Positions 63,245 to 64,000 of a DNA stretch of 64,000 nucleotides are shown here, piece after piece. The stretch's first letter is position 1, and each line of letters starts with the position of its first letter. The notes under the pieces were generated by a model, which did not search any database, had not been told where the DNA came from, and worked only from the letters and a program-made list of their open reading frames with translations. Source of the stretch: Desmodesmus armatus (Eukaryota; Chlorophyta; Chlorophyceae; Sphaeropleales; Scenedesmaceae); contig VIIQ02000555.1 of NCBI GenBank assembly GCA_007449985.2, forward strand, positions 1-64,000, read 5' to 3'. Both the position numbers and the translations under genes were made by a program.

Positions 63245-64000
63245 TCAGATGCCCAAAGTCAGCCCAAGAAGGCGCGCCCGGCGCACTTTCATCTTGTACA
63301 GAGTGTATGCCAACGCAGACTGCTCTCCATGTTGAAACACTGATCGCACACATTCAGGGTCGTCCAGTACCACAGCATCAGACAGGGGGAAGGCCGGGCA
63401 AGCGGCGCGCAAATCATCGTAAACAGGGCACTCCAACAGGAAGTGCTTCAAGTCTTCCACATTACGACTAGTTCTTGTCCTTGCCAGTACAGCTTGGCGG
63501 TGGGCCAGGGTAGCATCCTCTCCACAACACACTCGACACAGGCGGTCAGCACGGGGCACAGAGACCCTTCGCTTACGTCCCTGTTCTATTTCAAGGTGGG
63601 CTGAACCAATACGCAACTGGGCAAGGTTACGCGCTACATCAAAGGGCAGGCACAACTTGATATGCGGAGGCGCATCGTCCCTTGAGAAGGGATTGAAGCC
63701 AGGATCTAGCGGGTAGACCCATGCATGATGTGTAAGCTTGTGAATGCCGATAGAAGGGGCGGAACGCGGGTCACCTTGGGTGAGACCTCGCCACCGGGCC
63801 CTGAATAGGGCAGCCAGCGCGGCCTGCACTGCAGACTCCTCCCACCTCTGTTGCATCACCCAGTCAAGCGACTGCTGCCGCCAGTCACCAGCAAGCAACT
63901 GCAACGAGCAATATTGCATTAATGAGCAATTGACTGGACACAACTTGCACACACATGGACAGTCACAACTGGTGCATGCAGAGATCGTGCACGCATTCTT
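63245..64000 (-). CDS. C-terminal part of a non-LTR (LINE) retrotransposon ORF2, cut by window edge
   Basis: The minus-strand frame is open from the window edge (64000) to a stop at 63245-63247, over 250 residues. It contains the typical zinc-binding region after LINE reverse transcriptase: LRIGSAHLEIEQGRKRRVSV, PRADRLCRVC, and EDLKHFLLECPVYDDLR (Cys-x2-Cys ... His-x4-Cys). The extreme left of the visible protein is Cys-rich (CDCPCVCKLCPVNC). The reverse transcriptase itself would lie beyond 64000. It is related to RT-bearing elements only in this tail; the clade cannot be told from it. No stop interrupts the visible part. Confidence 0.8.
   Translation of the reverse strand, partial: KNACTISACTSCDCPCVCKLCPVNCSLMQYCSLQLLAGDWRQQSLDWVMQQRWEESAVQAALAALFRARWRGLTQGDPRSAPSIGIHKLTHHAWVYPLDPGFNPFSRDDAPPHIKLCLPFDVARNLAQLRIGSAHLEIEQGRKRRVSVPRADRLCRVCCGEDATLAHRQAVLARTRTSRNVEDLKHFLLECPVYDDLRAACPAFPLSDAVVLDDPECVRSVFQHGEQSALAYTLYKMKVRRARLLGLTLGI

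Overview
This is nuclear DNA of a eukaryote, most likely a green alga (Chlorophyta, probably Chlorophyceae). Genes are split by many short introns with GTGAGT/GTAAGC-type donors and TGCAG acceptors. The DNA is rich in CAG/GCA repeats. The gene content fits an alga: an arginine deiminase, a SCAPER homologue, and many secreted Pro/Ala/Ser-rich proteins with GPI-type tails that resemble arabinogalactan or cell-wall proteins. I cannot name the species.

Layout. 1-1810: the 3' part of an unrecognised gene. 3313-13460: three secreted proteins (S1-S3) of unknown family, two of them built from internal tandem repeats. 15546-21773: SCAPER homologue, plus strand. 22865-25266: short-chain dehydrogenase/reductase, minus strand, divergent from an arginine deiminase at 25615-30142 across 348 bp. 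31031-61822: eight secreted genes (S4-S11, both strands), mostly GPI-anchored and arabinogalactan-like. 48527-51551: a complete, recent LTR retrotransposon that carries only an integrase reading frame. 63245-64000: the 3' end of a non-LTR retrotransposon, cut by the window edge.

Main result. All eleven secreted genes share one design. A first exon of 34-67 nt encodes the signal peptide and ends in phase 1. The downstream sequence then soon carries an Arg-x-Leu-(Leu/Gln/Lys)-Gln motif (RELQ, RQLLQ, RDLKQ, RKLQQ, RKLLQ, RVLLQ, RRQLQ, RDLLQ, RHLLQ and so on). In the repeat proteins S1 and S3, and at the junction of the two halves of S2, a similar Arg-x-Leu sequence recurs at each unit boundary. 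These look like polyproteins cut at Arg-x-Leu sites. The GPI-type genes mix signal-peptide exons and C-terminal exons in different combinations, as expected from shuffling of symmetric phase-1 exons.

Data quality. Five reading-frame breaks in four of these genes are all repaired by one extra C in a C run. They look like homopolymer errors in the assembly, not pseudogene lesions. Exon boundaries below come from splice consensus, frame continuity and family similarity, read by eye; no alignment or RNA data were used.
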